A stretch of DNA of 8,279 bases from positions 1-8,279 of the forward strand of contig JAJPXA010000200.1 of assembly GCA_021205715.1 (NCBI GenBank). Reading direction: 5' to 3'. The stretch is from Bacillota bacterium (GTDB lineage Bacteria > Bacillota > Clostridia > UBA1381). The notes beneath the pieces are model-generated. The model saw only the letters and a list, made by a program, of their open reading frames with translations, was not told where the DNA came from and did not search any database. Position 1 is the stretch's first letter, and the number at the start of each line of letters is the position of its first letter. This document shows positions 1-7,800 of this stretch, piece after piece. Made by a program: the position numbers and the translations under genes.

Positions 1-63
1 CTTAAAAGCTCCGCCGTGTATTTTAAGAATATTATGCGTGTTTTCCTGCGGATTAAAAACATT

Positions 64-92
64 TTAATAGAAACGGCAGATGTCCTTATGAT
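64..92 (+). promoter_or_regulatory. Candidate sigma-70 type promoter of the esterase gene
   Basis: TTAATA at 64-69 (4 of 6 to the -35 consensus) is followed after 17 bases by TATGAT at 87-92 (5 of 6 to the -10 consensus). Transcription would begin near base 99, leaving about 50 bases of leader that contains a 5-bp inverted repeat (CCGTA 102-106, TACGG 116-120). The region is AT-rich, so a chance match is possible. No catabolite-control or other operator was recognised. The 7-bp AT inverted repeat at 52-58/62-68 overlaps the -35 box. Confidence 0.35.
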
Positions 93-150
93 AAAATTAA
101 ACCGTAAGTTATATGTACGGAAACGAGAGAGCTTATAGGAGGGAAAGCGA

Positions 151-3100
151 ATGAGATTTAAAAGATTTATCGGATTTTGTACGGCATTGGCAACGCTTAT
201 GCCGTCAGCTGTGCCGGTAATGGCGGACACACTTGCAACACTTTACATAGCGGATTATGAAAACGAAGTGTTGAAATCCGTTAAGGTGATTGACGATTAT
301 GTGTATACCACGGATGACGCGGTACGCGAATATGCGGAATTAACCGGAGATATGCGCGCATTTGTGTGGGACGATAATATGAAGCCGCTGACAAATGCGA
401 TAACGGCGGATGAGAGCGGCGAAACAGAAGCTCCCTCCCCGACCGCGGCGACAACGGTTGAACCGACCGCAACACCGACAGTCGAGCCGACGGCAACGGC
501 TGCGCCTACCGCAACAGCAACAGCCTCACCGTCTGCGACGGTTACGCCCACAGTGGAACCAACGACCGAGCCGACCGCAACACCGACGGTTGAGCCGGAG
601 ATTGAGAGCGTGATATGGGATTTCGCCGAATATGCTGACAGCGCGGCTGTAACGGATATTACGGCGGCAACAACGGAACCGTATACAAAGTCAAACGGAA
701 CCTTGTATATTCACTTAAACAGCGGTGATACGATAACGAACAGCGGACTTGTATGGTCTAATCCCGCAGGCACAAGTGCGACCGATACAAGCACGGATAT
801 ACGAACAAGCGGCAGATATATAGAGCTTACTCCCGATTCGGACGGAACAATAAGCGTTGTTTTCAGCGGAAACGCTTATGACAGCTCAAGCAAAGCGCCG
901 AGAATATATGTCGCCGAGGTGCCGGACGATGACACCGCGATAACAAAGAGCTACAGCGATTCCTACGGTTCAAAGACGGCATCGGCAAAGGATACCGAAA
1001 CGACGCTTACATACAATCTTACGGCGGGCGTAACCTATATAATATGGCCGTATTATTATAATAAATCATCGGTGCAGTTCACGATTTCCGAAATAAGCTA
1101 CGAGCCGCTTGAGGAAACCGTAACCACGCGCAATATTTACGGCAGTGATATGCTTTTACAGCGTAACGAGAGCTTTGTTATTGACGGCAAATCAACGGCA
1201 GTTGATGAGGTTACGCTTACGCTGACAAGCGAGAGCGATAACAGTGTTATTCAAACCGTAACCGCCCAAACAAGCAAAACAGATGAGGCGGGAATTGACG
1301 AATGGAGCGCGGAATTTAACGCCGTGTCCGATTACAGCGGTACATATAAGCTCACGATTGAGGCAGGCAGCGCGGAAACCGTGGAATATACAAATATAAT
1401 TTTCGGCGACTTATATCTTTTTACGGGTCAGTCGAATATGTGGAAGCAGGTATCGTATTACAAGAGTATAGACTCCGACGCTTACGGCACAGCAGCGATA
1501 GCTGCAAATGCGACCGATAAAATCCGCGTTATGCACACCAAGGGCAGCAGCGATTACGGCACGGCTGTGTTGCAGTACGACGCGCAGAACGCGCAGGATT
1601 GGCGCGACTTCTCGACCTATGACAATGTATCGGATATTTCCGCACCCGCGTATACGGCGGCGGTTACGATGTACCAAGAAACAGGAGTTCCAATAGGACT
1701 TATCACAAACGCATACCCCGGGTCATTTATATCCTCGTGGCTCGACAGCGCGCTTGCGATTGACAACTGCAACCTCGGCAAAAACGGCACAGCGAACGAG
1801 CGCAACTGGTACTGCGGAAGAATATATCCGCTCCGTAATTTAAAATTAAGCGGAATATTCTGGTATCAAGGCGAAGCGGATGCAGCGACTACATACCATG
1901 ATGATCCGTATACATATTACTCGGAAATGCTCCCGAAGCTTATTACGACTTGGCGCGAATTATTTAATGACGCGGACTTGCCGTTCTATTATGTACAGCT
2001 CTCGCGTATCGGCGACACGGTAACGGACGAAAACGAGGGCGACGGAACGACCGTCACGGCGGGCAAAATGCCGATAAAGCTCGCGCAGACAGATGTATAC
2101 CTTGATGAGGATTTGACTAACGTGGGCATAATCAGCACGCTTGACCTATACGGCTATTATATGGCGGGTTCAACCGCAAACTGCCGCACGGATATTCACC
2201 TCGGACAAAAGGACATCATAGGCAAGCGCATGGCGGCATATGCGCTTAAAGATATTTACGGCAAGGACACATATTCGCACGGACCGATATATAAGTCAAG
2301 CGCGGCGGATGCGGACGGAAATGTGGTTGTAACGTTCGACACAAACGGCTCGCTTAAGATAATGGATTCGTCGCAATACGCGGATTCGACAACCGCCGCG
2401 GCAATAGAGAGCGGCGATATTGACGCGACTGAGCTTAATGAGTTCTATCTTGCGGGTTCGGACGGCGTGTGGTATGCGGCAGCGGCAATAATTACGGCGG
2501 ATAATCAGGTAACGCTCTCCTCCGATGATGTCGCCGAACCCGTATACGTCGGCTACTGCAACGCAAGCGATTACCCCGAAAGCCCGAATTTGACTGATGA
2601 TTCGGGTATGGGTTCGTATGTGTTTGAAAGAGAAATAGACGATACCCAGTTCACGTCGGCAACGTCCGAACCGACAACAGAGCCGCAAGCGGAAATTACC
2701 GCGACATATAAATTTGACTTCGGCGGCGAAACCGCGGCGGACGGATATACGGCTGTAACGGCTGATATGATTTACAGTATGAGTGATTCCGACACATATG
2801 ATGAGGGTACGGCAGGATTTTTGGGAACGACCGCGACCTCATATGCGGATGATGTTCTCTCCGATATGGACTCACGCGCGATAGACGGATTCTCGCTTGT
2901 AAAGGGTCAGTATATAACGCTTTCGAGCGGCGGAGATACGACATCAACCGATGCGGACGCGGACTATATTGCGGTACCCGCAAAAGCCGAATATATTCCG
3001 TCAACCGCATCGGATTATGAGGGACGCTATCCGATTAGATTTTCAATGAAAGCCGAAAACGGCGCATATTACACCGTTACGGCAACGCTTGCAAATTCAA

Positions 3101-6018
3101 GCTCAACCGAAAACGCATGTGTATCGCTGTTCAGTGAAAAGCGGCATATTATAGCCGAGGATGTAACAATTGAGCCGGGCGAAGCCGTTACATTTAAGTT
3201 TAATGTCGATATAGAGGATGTGTACTATAAAACCTACAGCGCAAGCTATGAGGACGATATGCTCAACATTTGCGTATCCGGCGAAAACGCGGCTATCGCA
3301 TCGCTCATCGTTGAAAAGCACGCGCAGGGCGAGGGCAAAATAAAGGGGACGGATTCAGACGCTGTAAATGACGGTATAACTCTTTGGGCGTGCGATGACT
3401 CGACAGGCTGTGACTGTCCTGCTACTGTTCCGTTCTTCGCTCTCCAAAATTACTCGGGCGTAGGTCAAACGTTGTCAAAGTATATGCCCGAAAATATCGC
3501 GGTATCAAATCAGGGCGAGCGCGGACTTAATTCGAGCGATAATATGCACTTTGCAAACTGTAATCTTAAAGAGGGCGATTATCTCTATATTGAATACGGG
3601 CACAACGAATCGAGCGCGTCCGACTATAAGTCCAACCTCGAAAAATATTATACCCGCGCAACCGAATCGGGCGCGAACCTTATCATAGTAAGTGCCGTAA
3701 ACCGCCTTAACAGCTACAGTGAAGCTGGCGGTTGGACATCGGATTTCACTTCGTATATCACGGCGGCGGAGGAATTTGTTAAGGGTAAGATTGATGAAGG
3801 TGCAGAAAATATCGCATTTGTTGATATGAACACACTCTATGTGGATTGGATGAATGCGGAAACTGCGCGGATTTTGGAGATAAATTCAGACCTCACCGCA
3901 AAGGAGTCAATGAGCTTCTATTATCGTTCCGTAAAGGGCAGCAGTGTGGACTCTACGCACTTGAACGACGCGGGAGCGGATCAAGCGGCATATTTCTTCT
4001 TTACGGCGGCAAAGGATATTGTGGATGCGGCAGACGCAGGTTCAACCGATAAGTATGTACTCACACAAGCAGAGGTGCTTCGTCCGCTTGTTGAGGGTAT
4101 GAAAACCACCGTCGGCGACAGCGAAATCGCAAACGAGCCTATGACGGTATCGGATGAAATAATCAAAGCCGGCGCGGCACCGAATGAATATTGGGACACT
4201 GTTCCATCGGATGCGCTTGATTACAATAACAGCATAGCGATAGACAGCGTCGGCACGGTAACGAACGAGGACGAAAACGTTACAATTTCATCGGTCGGCA
4301 TACGCCTTATGAATGCGGTAAGCACATACGCAAAGGCGGTAATTACCGTAACAAATAACGGTGAAACATCGACCTACTATACCGAAAGCAATTACGACTG
4401 CACCGGAGACACGGCGGGGACGGTAAAAGTAAACAGCGGATTTATCACATCGGATAAAGACCATACAACGGTAACAGATGATGATAAGGTATCGACAATC
4501 ACCGTACCGTCGGGCGCTGAATGTACGATACAGATTGTCAGCTGTGACGATAATTGGGTAGTCGGTGACAATCCGACGGTATATTCGACCGAGTACGAGG
4601 TAACGCCGGGGCTTGGTGTAATATTCGATGAATTGGGCGCAGACGACAGCTCGGTCGGCGATTGGTCAAGACTTACAGGCGCTTCCGATTATTCCGAAAC
4701 TGTCGAAAGCGATGACGACGGATATTATCTTTCGATATACTCGTCGAACACGGACAGCAGCGGAACCAAGAAAAACTACGGCTTTTACAAGGCATTGAAC
4801 GAAAATATTTCCGAGGGCAAATACCGCTTGAGCTTTAAAACAAGATATGATTCCGGTGTTGCGAGATTCGCGCTTGCCGAAAGTGTTGACAGCGCGTCAA
4901 ACCCGTTTAAAAATAAGGTATACGCATTCTATATCGACAGCAGCGCAAACGTATATGTAAACAGCACCGACAATCCAATATACACGGCAACGGATGACGG
5001 CAGTGATATAGCGAAGATAACCGCAAATATGTGGATAAACGTTGACGCAGTAATCGACCTTGATAACGGAACAATATCCATATCGGCGGCGGGAAGCGAG
5101 TATCAAACCTCTGGTATTTCCGATTGGCAGTCAAACAGCCCGTCTGTATTGCCGCTTAAATATTTCGGCATTGCCGGCAGCAGCGACGGTACATCAACTA
5201 CGGTTGATATACGCGATGTAAAGCTTGTGCAAATTCCGCAGGATACTCTCGGAACAAGCACAATAACCGCAAACGTCAATGACAGCAGTATGGGATATGT
5301 CACGATAGACGGCGAGACGGCGACAAGCAAGGACGTTACAATAAACTCCTCCGTAACGCTTAAAGCTGTCGCAAATGACGGATATACATTCGTAAATTGG
5401 ACTGACGCAAGCGGCGCTGAGCTATCGACATCGGCGGAATACACAATATCGCGCCTGCATAATGACACAACGCTTACCGCAAACTTTGAAGCGTTGGCGG
5501 AGGGCGTTGCCGTATGGGAATTTGCGGAATACGCCGACAGCGCGGCAATTACGGCAACAGGAACACAAACAGTCGAGTATAAAAAGTCCGATGAGACGCT
5601 TGATATACATATAAACAGCGGCGATACAATAACCAACGGCGGACTTGTATGGTCGGCTCCGGGCAGCACGGAATCGGATTCAACAGTGGTATCGAATAAC
5701 AGATACATTGAATATACTCCGACAACTGACGGCACGATAAGCGTTATATTCAGCGGTGATACATACGACAGCTCAACCAAAGCACCGAGAATGTATATTG
5801 TTACAGGTGACAGTACATCGTGTATGTATAAAACGTATTTGGACACATATACAACCTCCGGCACAAGTGCAACCGCAACTGCGGCTGATAAAGCAACGAC
5901 TTTGACATATACGCTTGAAGCGGGCAAAACATATTATATATGGCCCTACTACTACAAGGGTTCAAGCGTAAAATTCACAATCAGCAAAATCATCTTTACT
6001 CCCACTGCGGAGGAATAA
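151..6018 (+). CDS. Secreted multidomain acetylesterase (SASA/CE6-like plus CE12-like SGNH)
   Basis: This is probably an extracellular enzyme that removes acetyl groups from plant cell-wall polysaccharides. The start follows AGGAGGG (137-143) by 7 bases and opens a signal peptide with likely cleavage after Val-Met-Ala25. Approximate layout in residues: N-terminal module 26-85; Thr/Pro/Glu linker 93-150; beta-sandwich 152-322; Ig-like domain 323-415; SASA esterase 416-704 with GQSNM (Ser428), FWYQGEAD (570-577) and Asp681/His683; SASA-associated C-terminal beta domain 705-830; galactose-binding-like domain 851-1060; SGNH esterase 1075-1290 with DDST (Ser1084), GHN (1150-1152) and Asp1267/His1270; unassigned beta region 1291-1490; lectin-like domain 1491-1696; InlB-type repeat 1703-1781; second beta-sandwich copy 1786-1955. 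No LPXTG, SLH or dockerin is visible, so any attachment is probably through substrate binding. Exact substrates (xylan, pectin, rhamnogalacturonan) are inference. SASA families also include sialate esterases. The gene appears monocistronic. Confidence 0.9.
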   Translation: MRFKRFIGFCTALATLMPSAVPVMADTLATLYIADYENEVLKSVKVIDDYVYTTDDAVREYAELTGDMRAFVWDDNMKPLTNAITADESGETEAPSPTAATTVEPTATPTVEPTATAAPTATATASPSATVTPTVEPTTEPTATPTVEPEIESVIWDFAEYADSAAVTDITAATTEPYTKSNGTLYIHLNSGDTITNSGLVWSNPAGTSATDTSTDIRTSGRYIELTPDSDGTISVVFSGNAYDSSSKAPRIYVAEVPDDDTAITKSYSDSYGSKTASAKDTETTLTYNLTAGVTYIIWPYYYNKSSVQFTISEISYEPLEETVTTRNIYGSDMLLQRNESFVIDGKSTAVDEVTLTLTSESDNSVIQTVTAQTSKTDEAGIDEWSAEFNAVSDYSGTYKLTIEAGSAETVEYTNIIFGDLYLFTGQSNMWKQVSYYKSIDSDAYGTAAIAANATDKIRVMHTKGSSDYGTAVLQYDAQNAQDWRDFSTYDNVSDISAPAYTAAVTMYQETGVPIGLITNAYPGSFISSWLDSALAIDNCNLGKNGTANERNWYCGRIYPLRNLKLSGIFWYQGEADAATTYHDDPYTYYSEMLPKLITTWRELFNDADLPFYYVQLSRIGDTVTDENEGDGTTVTAGKMPIKLAQTDVYLDEDLTNVGIISTLDLYGYYMAGSTANCRTDIHLGQKDIIGKRMAAYALKDIYGKDTYSHGPIYKSSAADADGNVVVTFDTNGSLKIMDSSQYADSTTAAAIESGDIDATELNEFYLAGSDGVWYAAAAIITADNQVTLSSDDVAEPVYVGYCNASDYPESPNLTDDSGMGSYVFEREIDDTQFTSATSEPTTEPQAEITATYKFDFGGETAADGYTAVTADMIYSMSDSDTYDEGTAGFLGTTATSYADDVLSDMDSRAIDGFSLVKGQYITLSSGGDTTSTDADADYIAVPAKAEYIPSTASDYEGRYPIRFSMKAENGAYYTVTATLANSSSTENACVSLFSEKRHIIAEDVTIEPGEAVTFKFNVDIEDVYYKTYSASYEDDMLNICVSGENAAIASLIVEKHAQGEGKIKGTDSDAVNDGITLWACDDSTGCDCPATVPFFALQNYSGVGQTLSKYMPENIAVSNQGERGLNSSDNMHFANCNLKEGDYLYIEYGHNESSASDYKSNLEKYYTRATESGANLIIVSAVNRLNSYSEAGGWTSDFTSYITAAEEFVKGKIDEGAENIAFVDMNTLYVDWMNAETARILEINSDLTAKESMSFYYRSVKGSSVDSTHLNDAGADQAAYFFFTAAKDIVDAADAGSTDKYVLTQAEVLRPLVEGMKTTVGDSEIANEPMTVSDEIIKAGAAPNEYWDTVPSDALDYNNSIAIDSVGTVTNEDENVTISSVGIRLMNAVSTYAKAVITVTNNGETSTYYTESNYDCTGDTAGTVKVNSGFITSDKDHTTVTDDDKVSTITVPSGAECTIQIVSCDDNWVVGDNPTVYSTEYEVTPGLGVIFDELGADDSSVGDWSRLTGASDYSETVESDDDGYYLSIYSSNTDSSGTKKNYGFYKALNENISEGKYRLSFKTRYDSGVARFALAESVDSASNPFKNKVYAFYIDSSANVYVNSTDNPIYTATDDGSDIAKITANMWINVDAVIDLDNGTISISAAGSEYQTSGISDWQSNSPSVLPLKYFGIAGSSDGTSTTVDIRDVKLVQIPQDTLGTSTITANVNDSSMGYVTIDGETATSKDVTINSSVTLKAVANDGYTFVNWTDASGAELSTSAEYTISRLHNDTTLTANFEALAEGVAVWEFAEYADSAAITATGTQTVEYKKSDETLDIHINSGDTITNGGLVWSAPGSTESDSTVVSNNRYIEYTPTTDGTISVIFSGDTYDSSTKAPRMYIVTGDSTSCMYKTYLDTYTTSGTSATATAADKATTLTYTLEAGKTYYIWPYYYKGSSVKFTISKIIFTPTAEE
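427..600 (+). repeat. Thr/Pro/Glu-rich linker with repeated TVEPTATP units
   Basis: Residues 93 to 150 of the esterase are almost entirely Thr, Pro, Ala, Val, Glu and Ser. The unit TVEPTATPTVEP occurs near the start and nearly unchanged near the end, and the DNA repeats accordingly (CCGACCGCAACACCGAC twice). Such linkers separate modules in extracellular carbohydrate-active enzymes and are often glycosylated. Here it separates the short N-terminal module from the first beta-sandwich. Repeat number may vary between strains. Confidence 0.8.
604..1116 (+). repeat. First copy of duplicated beta-sandwich module (residues 152-322)
   Basis: This segment starts WDFAEYADSAAVTD and ends with IIWPYYYNKSSVQFTISEI. 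It matches the last 170 residues of the same protein over its whole length, sharing FAEYADSAA, NSGDTITN, GLVWS, DGTISV, FSG, YDSS-KAPR, TTLTY and WPYYY. I judge identity by eye at a bit over half. The aromatic-rich beta pattern and flanking position suggest a carbohydrate-binding module. I cannot assign a CBM family. Confidence 0.75.
5506..6015 (+). repeat. Second copy of duplicated beta-sandwich module (residues 1786-1955)
   Basis: This is the C-terminal partner of the module at 604-1116, starting VWEFAEYADSAAIT and ending at the last residue of the protein. The DNA has diverged at many third positions while the protein motifs are kept. That suggests an older duplication, or separate acquisition of related modules, rather than a recent copy. 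Placing the same putative binding module at both ends of one enzyme would allow attachment at two points on a polysaccharide; that is inference. Confidence 0.75.
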
Positions 6019-6029
6019 ATACTCACCTC

Positions 6030-6051
6030 GGACGGCGGCGTGCCGCCGTCC
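6030..6051. repeat. Perfect 10-bp GC-rich inverted repeat after the esterase gene
   Basis: GGACGGCGGC (6030-6039) and its exact complement GCCGCCGTCC (6042-6051) are separated by only two bases, starting 11 bases after the esterase stop codon. No T-tract follows on the plus strand, so it is not a classical terminator by itself. It may protect the mRNA 3' end or be one member of a dispersed palindromic repeat family. Confidence 0.7.
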
Positions 6052-6063
6052 TACTCTCTCACT

Positions 6064-6104
6064 AAAGAGCTCCCGAGTTAATTTGTTATTTCGGGAACTC
6101 TTTT
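6064..6104 (+). terminator. Rho-independent terminator of the esterase gene
   Basis: The left arm 6064-6076 (AAAGAG, C, TCCCGA) pairs with 6091-6103 (TCGGGA, A, CTCTTT) with one internal mismatch and a 14-base AT-rich loop. The right arm ends in TTTT followed by AATAT. The spacing after the stop codon and hairpin fits the end of the esterase transcript. The A-run at the left arm (AAAGAG) also makes weak termination from the other strand possible. Confidence 0.8.
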
Positions 6105-6137
6105 AATATCTAAGAACGGCTATAACTCAGGCAAGGA

Positions 6138-6190
6138 TGTCACGTTGAATGACGTGGCAAGCCCCTTATTAAATAAATGCTGTATTTAAT
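6138..6190. repeat. Two further short inverted repeats between terminator and gene remnant
   Basis: TGTCACGT (6138-6145) pairs with ACGTGGCA (6152-6159), including one G-T wobble. ATTAAATA (6168-6175) pairs perfectly with TATTTAAT (6183-6190). Both lie just downstream of the minus-strand remnant that ends at 6202. They could be its old 3' end structures. No convincing T-tract follows, and the AT-only repeat could be chance. Confidence 0.4.
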
Positions 6191-6201
6191 GCCGATAAAA
6201 T

Positions 6202-6531
6202 TTACCGCTCAACCTCACGCCGCTTATCCTTGCTTTCGTCCCTCACATCGTGCGGCTGCTCTTTAAGTTGTTCCCTTAATGAGAGTTTCTCAAACGGCTT
6301 TTCGTTAAGGTCGGTATCAATCTCTTTTTCAACTTCCGTAAGCATATCACCGCTGTACTTGCGTCCGTAAGTCGATTGTAACAGCCTTGCGGCTTTAGCG
6401 ATAACTCCGTCGCGAATGCTTCGCCGCTCACTGCGGACAGCTTCGGAATCCTCCGGCAGGATACAGACAAACTCAACCCTCGGTTGTGAAAAACAATCCG
6501 ATTTGGGTATGGATTTCTTATTTTTCGTGTG
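6202..6531 (-). pseudogene. Start-less minus-strand coding remnant, unrecognised family
   Basis: An uninterrupted minus-strand frame of 109 codons ends at a TAA (6202-6204). The translation looks like a real protein end: it contains VEFVCILPEDSEAVRSERR and RKYSGDMLTEVEKEI, followed by a charged C-terminal tail rich in Lys, Glu and Arg. An in-frame stop lies upstream at 6532-6534. No ATG, GTG or TTG occurs in the first half; the first ATG is the Met inside SGDMLTEV. No minus-strand ribosome binding site is seen. It therefore appears to be the 3' part of a gene whose 5' part was lost, with the break at the regulator's promoter region. I do not recognise the family. Its orientation matches the DUF3847-like gene at the right end, which suggests that both came from the same mobile element, but this is inference. 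It could instead be an intact small gene using a rare start. Confidence 0.45.
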
Positions 6532-6532
6532 C

Positions 6533-6547
6533 TATGATATTATCATA
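6533..6547. promoter_or_regulatory. Perfect palindrome, candidate operator/-10 region of the regulator gene
   Basis: TATGATA and TATCATA flank a single T, giving a 7-1-7 perfect inverted repeat 36 bases before the regulator start codon. TATGAT (6533-6538) and TATTAT (6538-6543) are both good -10 hexamers, but no strong -35 box is seen 17 bases upstream. XRE-family repressors often bind short palindromes over their own promoter, so autoregulation is the simplest reading. It is not demonstrated by the sequence. Confidence 0.45.
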
Positions 6548-6583
6548 ACGGCGCTGTTAAATAAATTTCAAGGAGTTATAAAT

Positions 6584-7675
6584 ATGGATATAGGAGCAAA
6601 AATCAAGGAGCTGCGCAAAAAGCGCGGCATCACACAGGAGCGGCTTGCGGAATATCTCAACATATCGCCCCAGGCGGTTTCAAAATGGGAGAGCGGAATA
6701 TCTCTTCCCGACATCACCTTTGTTGCGCCGATAGCCGCTTTTTTCAAAGTAAGCACCGATGAATTGTTATCGTCTGACAGGAGCGTTATCGATTTAAACC
6801 TGCGGCAATACAAGAAAAAACTTGAGGAACTGACATTGAGTTATGATTACGGCGGAGTTGCCGAATTATGCCGCAAGGTTTTAAAGGAATATCCCGGGCA
6901 ATATGAATATATGATAAGATTGGCAGGCACTATCTTGAATGAAAAGCCGCTTACTCCGAATATGACAGAGGAGGTCATATCGCTTTGCGAGGCTGTGTTG
7001 GATGATTGTTTGGATGAAAATTTGCGGGTGGAGGCAAAAGGAATACTGGCTTTTGCTTATTCGCACATTGACAGAAAGGAGGAGGCTTTAAAGCTCGCCG
7101 AAACCTACGTCAGCTTTTACGATTCCAAAGAATTTATGACAGAGCTGATTTTACGCCATGCAAAGGATAAACCGGCATTGATAAAGCAAACTCAAAGCAA
7201 TATTGCAATGCTTGCCGACAAGATGGTCAGCGAGCTTATATATTTATCTTCAAACGGCTATATGGGCGAACGCTTGACCTTAGATGAAAAAATATGCTTT
7301 GCGCAAGCGGCTTTGAAAATTTACAGTGCGATTTTCTGCGAGGGACACACGGCGAAAAGCAACGGGCGGTTCAGACATATTTATGAAAGAATGTCAGAGC
7401 TGTATTGCTGTAAGGGAGATAAGGAAAAAGCGATTGAAAATTTGCGTCTTGCGGCTGAATCGGCGATAGCTTATGACAGGCAGATAGGCGGTAACGAAAA
7501 ATATACGTCTATGTTTGTTTGCGATTGCGAATGCTGGCACGGTGAATATTCCGATGTGGTAAGACTGCTTCAGCTTATGGAGGAACGTAAATCATTTAAT
7601 TTTCTACGCAATGAGCCGGAGTTTGTGTCGCTTAAAGAGCGTCTGGAAAGTAAAGTAAAAGATTTGAGTGTATAG
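6584..7675 (+). CDS. XRE-family transcriptional regulator with helical, TPR-like C-terminal region
   Basis: The protein has 363 aa. The N-terminal residues 5-62 form a classical Cro/C1-type helix-turn-helix: KIKELRKKRGITQERLAEYL, then ISPQAVSKWESG (28-39, recognition helix region), then LPD and a FFKVSTDELL end. Residues about 75-363 are predominantly helical with TPR-like helix pairs (ALKLAETY, KEKAIENLRLAAES, a final FNFLRNEPEFVSLKERL). This is the layout of many stand-alone Clostridia regulators whose C-terminal half may sense a peptide or protein; no ligand can be named. The start at 6584 was chosen because AAGGAG (6570-6575) lies 8 bases before it and the helix-turn-helix begins at once. 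An in-frame ATG at 6416 would add 56 unconvincing residues and overlap the opposite remnant. The gene stands alone between its palindrome and its terminator, and its targets are unknown. Confidence 0.9.
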   Translation: MDIGAKIKELRKKRGITQERLAEYLNISPQAVSKWESGISLPDITFVAPIAAFFKVSTDELLSSDRSVIDLNLRQYKKKLEELTLSYDYGGVAELCRKVLKEYPGQYEYMIRLAGTILNEKPLTPNMTEEVISLCEAVLDDCLDENLRVEAKGILAFAYSHIDRKEEALKLAETYVSFYDSKEFMTELILRHAKDKPALIKQTQSNIAMLADKMVSELIYLSSNGYMGERLTLDEKICFAQAALKIYSAIFCEGHTAKSNGRFRHIYERMSELYCCKGDKEKAIENLRLAAESAIAYDRQIGGNEKYTSMFVCDCECWHGEYSDVVRLLQLMEERKSFNFLRNEPEFVSLKERLESKVKDLSV

Positions 7676-7701
7676 GTGCGAGACATTTGCTCATAGATTA
7701 T

Positions 7702-7735
7702 AAATATCCGACAGGTTAAGCTTGTCGGGTATTTT
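7702..7735 (+). terminator. Rho-independent terminator of the regulator gene
   Basis: AAATATCCGACA (7702-7713) pairs with TGTCGGGTATTT (7723-7734) over 12 pairs, one of them a G-T wobble, with a 9-base loop. The arm ends in TTTT. It lies 26 bases after the regulator stop codon, as expected for the end of its transcript. The A-run on the left arm makes it potentially bidirectional. Confidence 0.8.
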
Positions 7736-7750
7736 GTCATTAAAAAGAAA

Positions 7751-7799
7751 ATGAGCGTAAGCTCATAATTGCAAAAAGCTGTCGGTGACAGGTTTTTGC
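7751..7799. repeat. First two hairpins of the hairpin array
   Basis: ATGAGC-GTAA-GCTCAT (7751-7766) has a 6-bp stem and, as RNA, a GNRA-type tetraloop. The next hairpin is larger: GCAAAAA and CTGTC on the left (7771-7783) pair with GACAG and TTTTTGC on the right (7787-7799), with one G/G mismatch and a 3-base loop. The ATGAGC/GCTCAT arms recur in the hairpin at 7812-7830. The strand of activity is unknown. Confidence 0.65.
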
Positions 7800-7800
7800 T

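Noticed and set aside
2296..2688. Minus-strand open frame of 130 codons
   Set aside because: It is a shadow of the SASA C-terminal region. Its Arg/Cys/Ile-rich composition is unlike a real protein and no start signal is present.
5257..5493. Dockerin or cell-wall anchor near the C-terminus of the esterase
   Set aside because: The segment is an InlB-type divergent repeat (VTLKAVANDGYTFVNW... TLTANF). No calcium-binding dockerin duplication, LPXTG or SLH motif is present in the protein.
5103..5927. Long minus-strand open frame (about 274 codons) opposite the esterase
   Set aside because: It lies wholly inside the esterase gene, has no ribosome binding site, and its Val/Ser/Ala-rich translation is the antisense of a Thr/Ser/Ala-rich beta protein. 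The plus strand has clear domains here.
6416..6583. Upstream ATG that would extend the XRE regulator by 56 residues
   Set aside because: There is no Shine-Dalgarno at 6416, the added sequence is not protein-like, and a strong AAGGAG precedes the ATG at 6584, where the helix-turn-helix begins.
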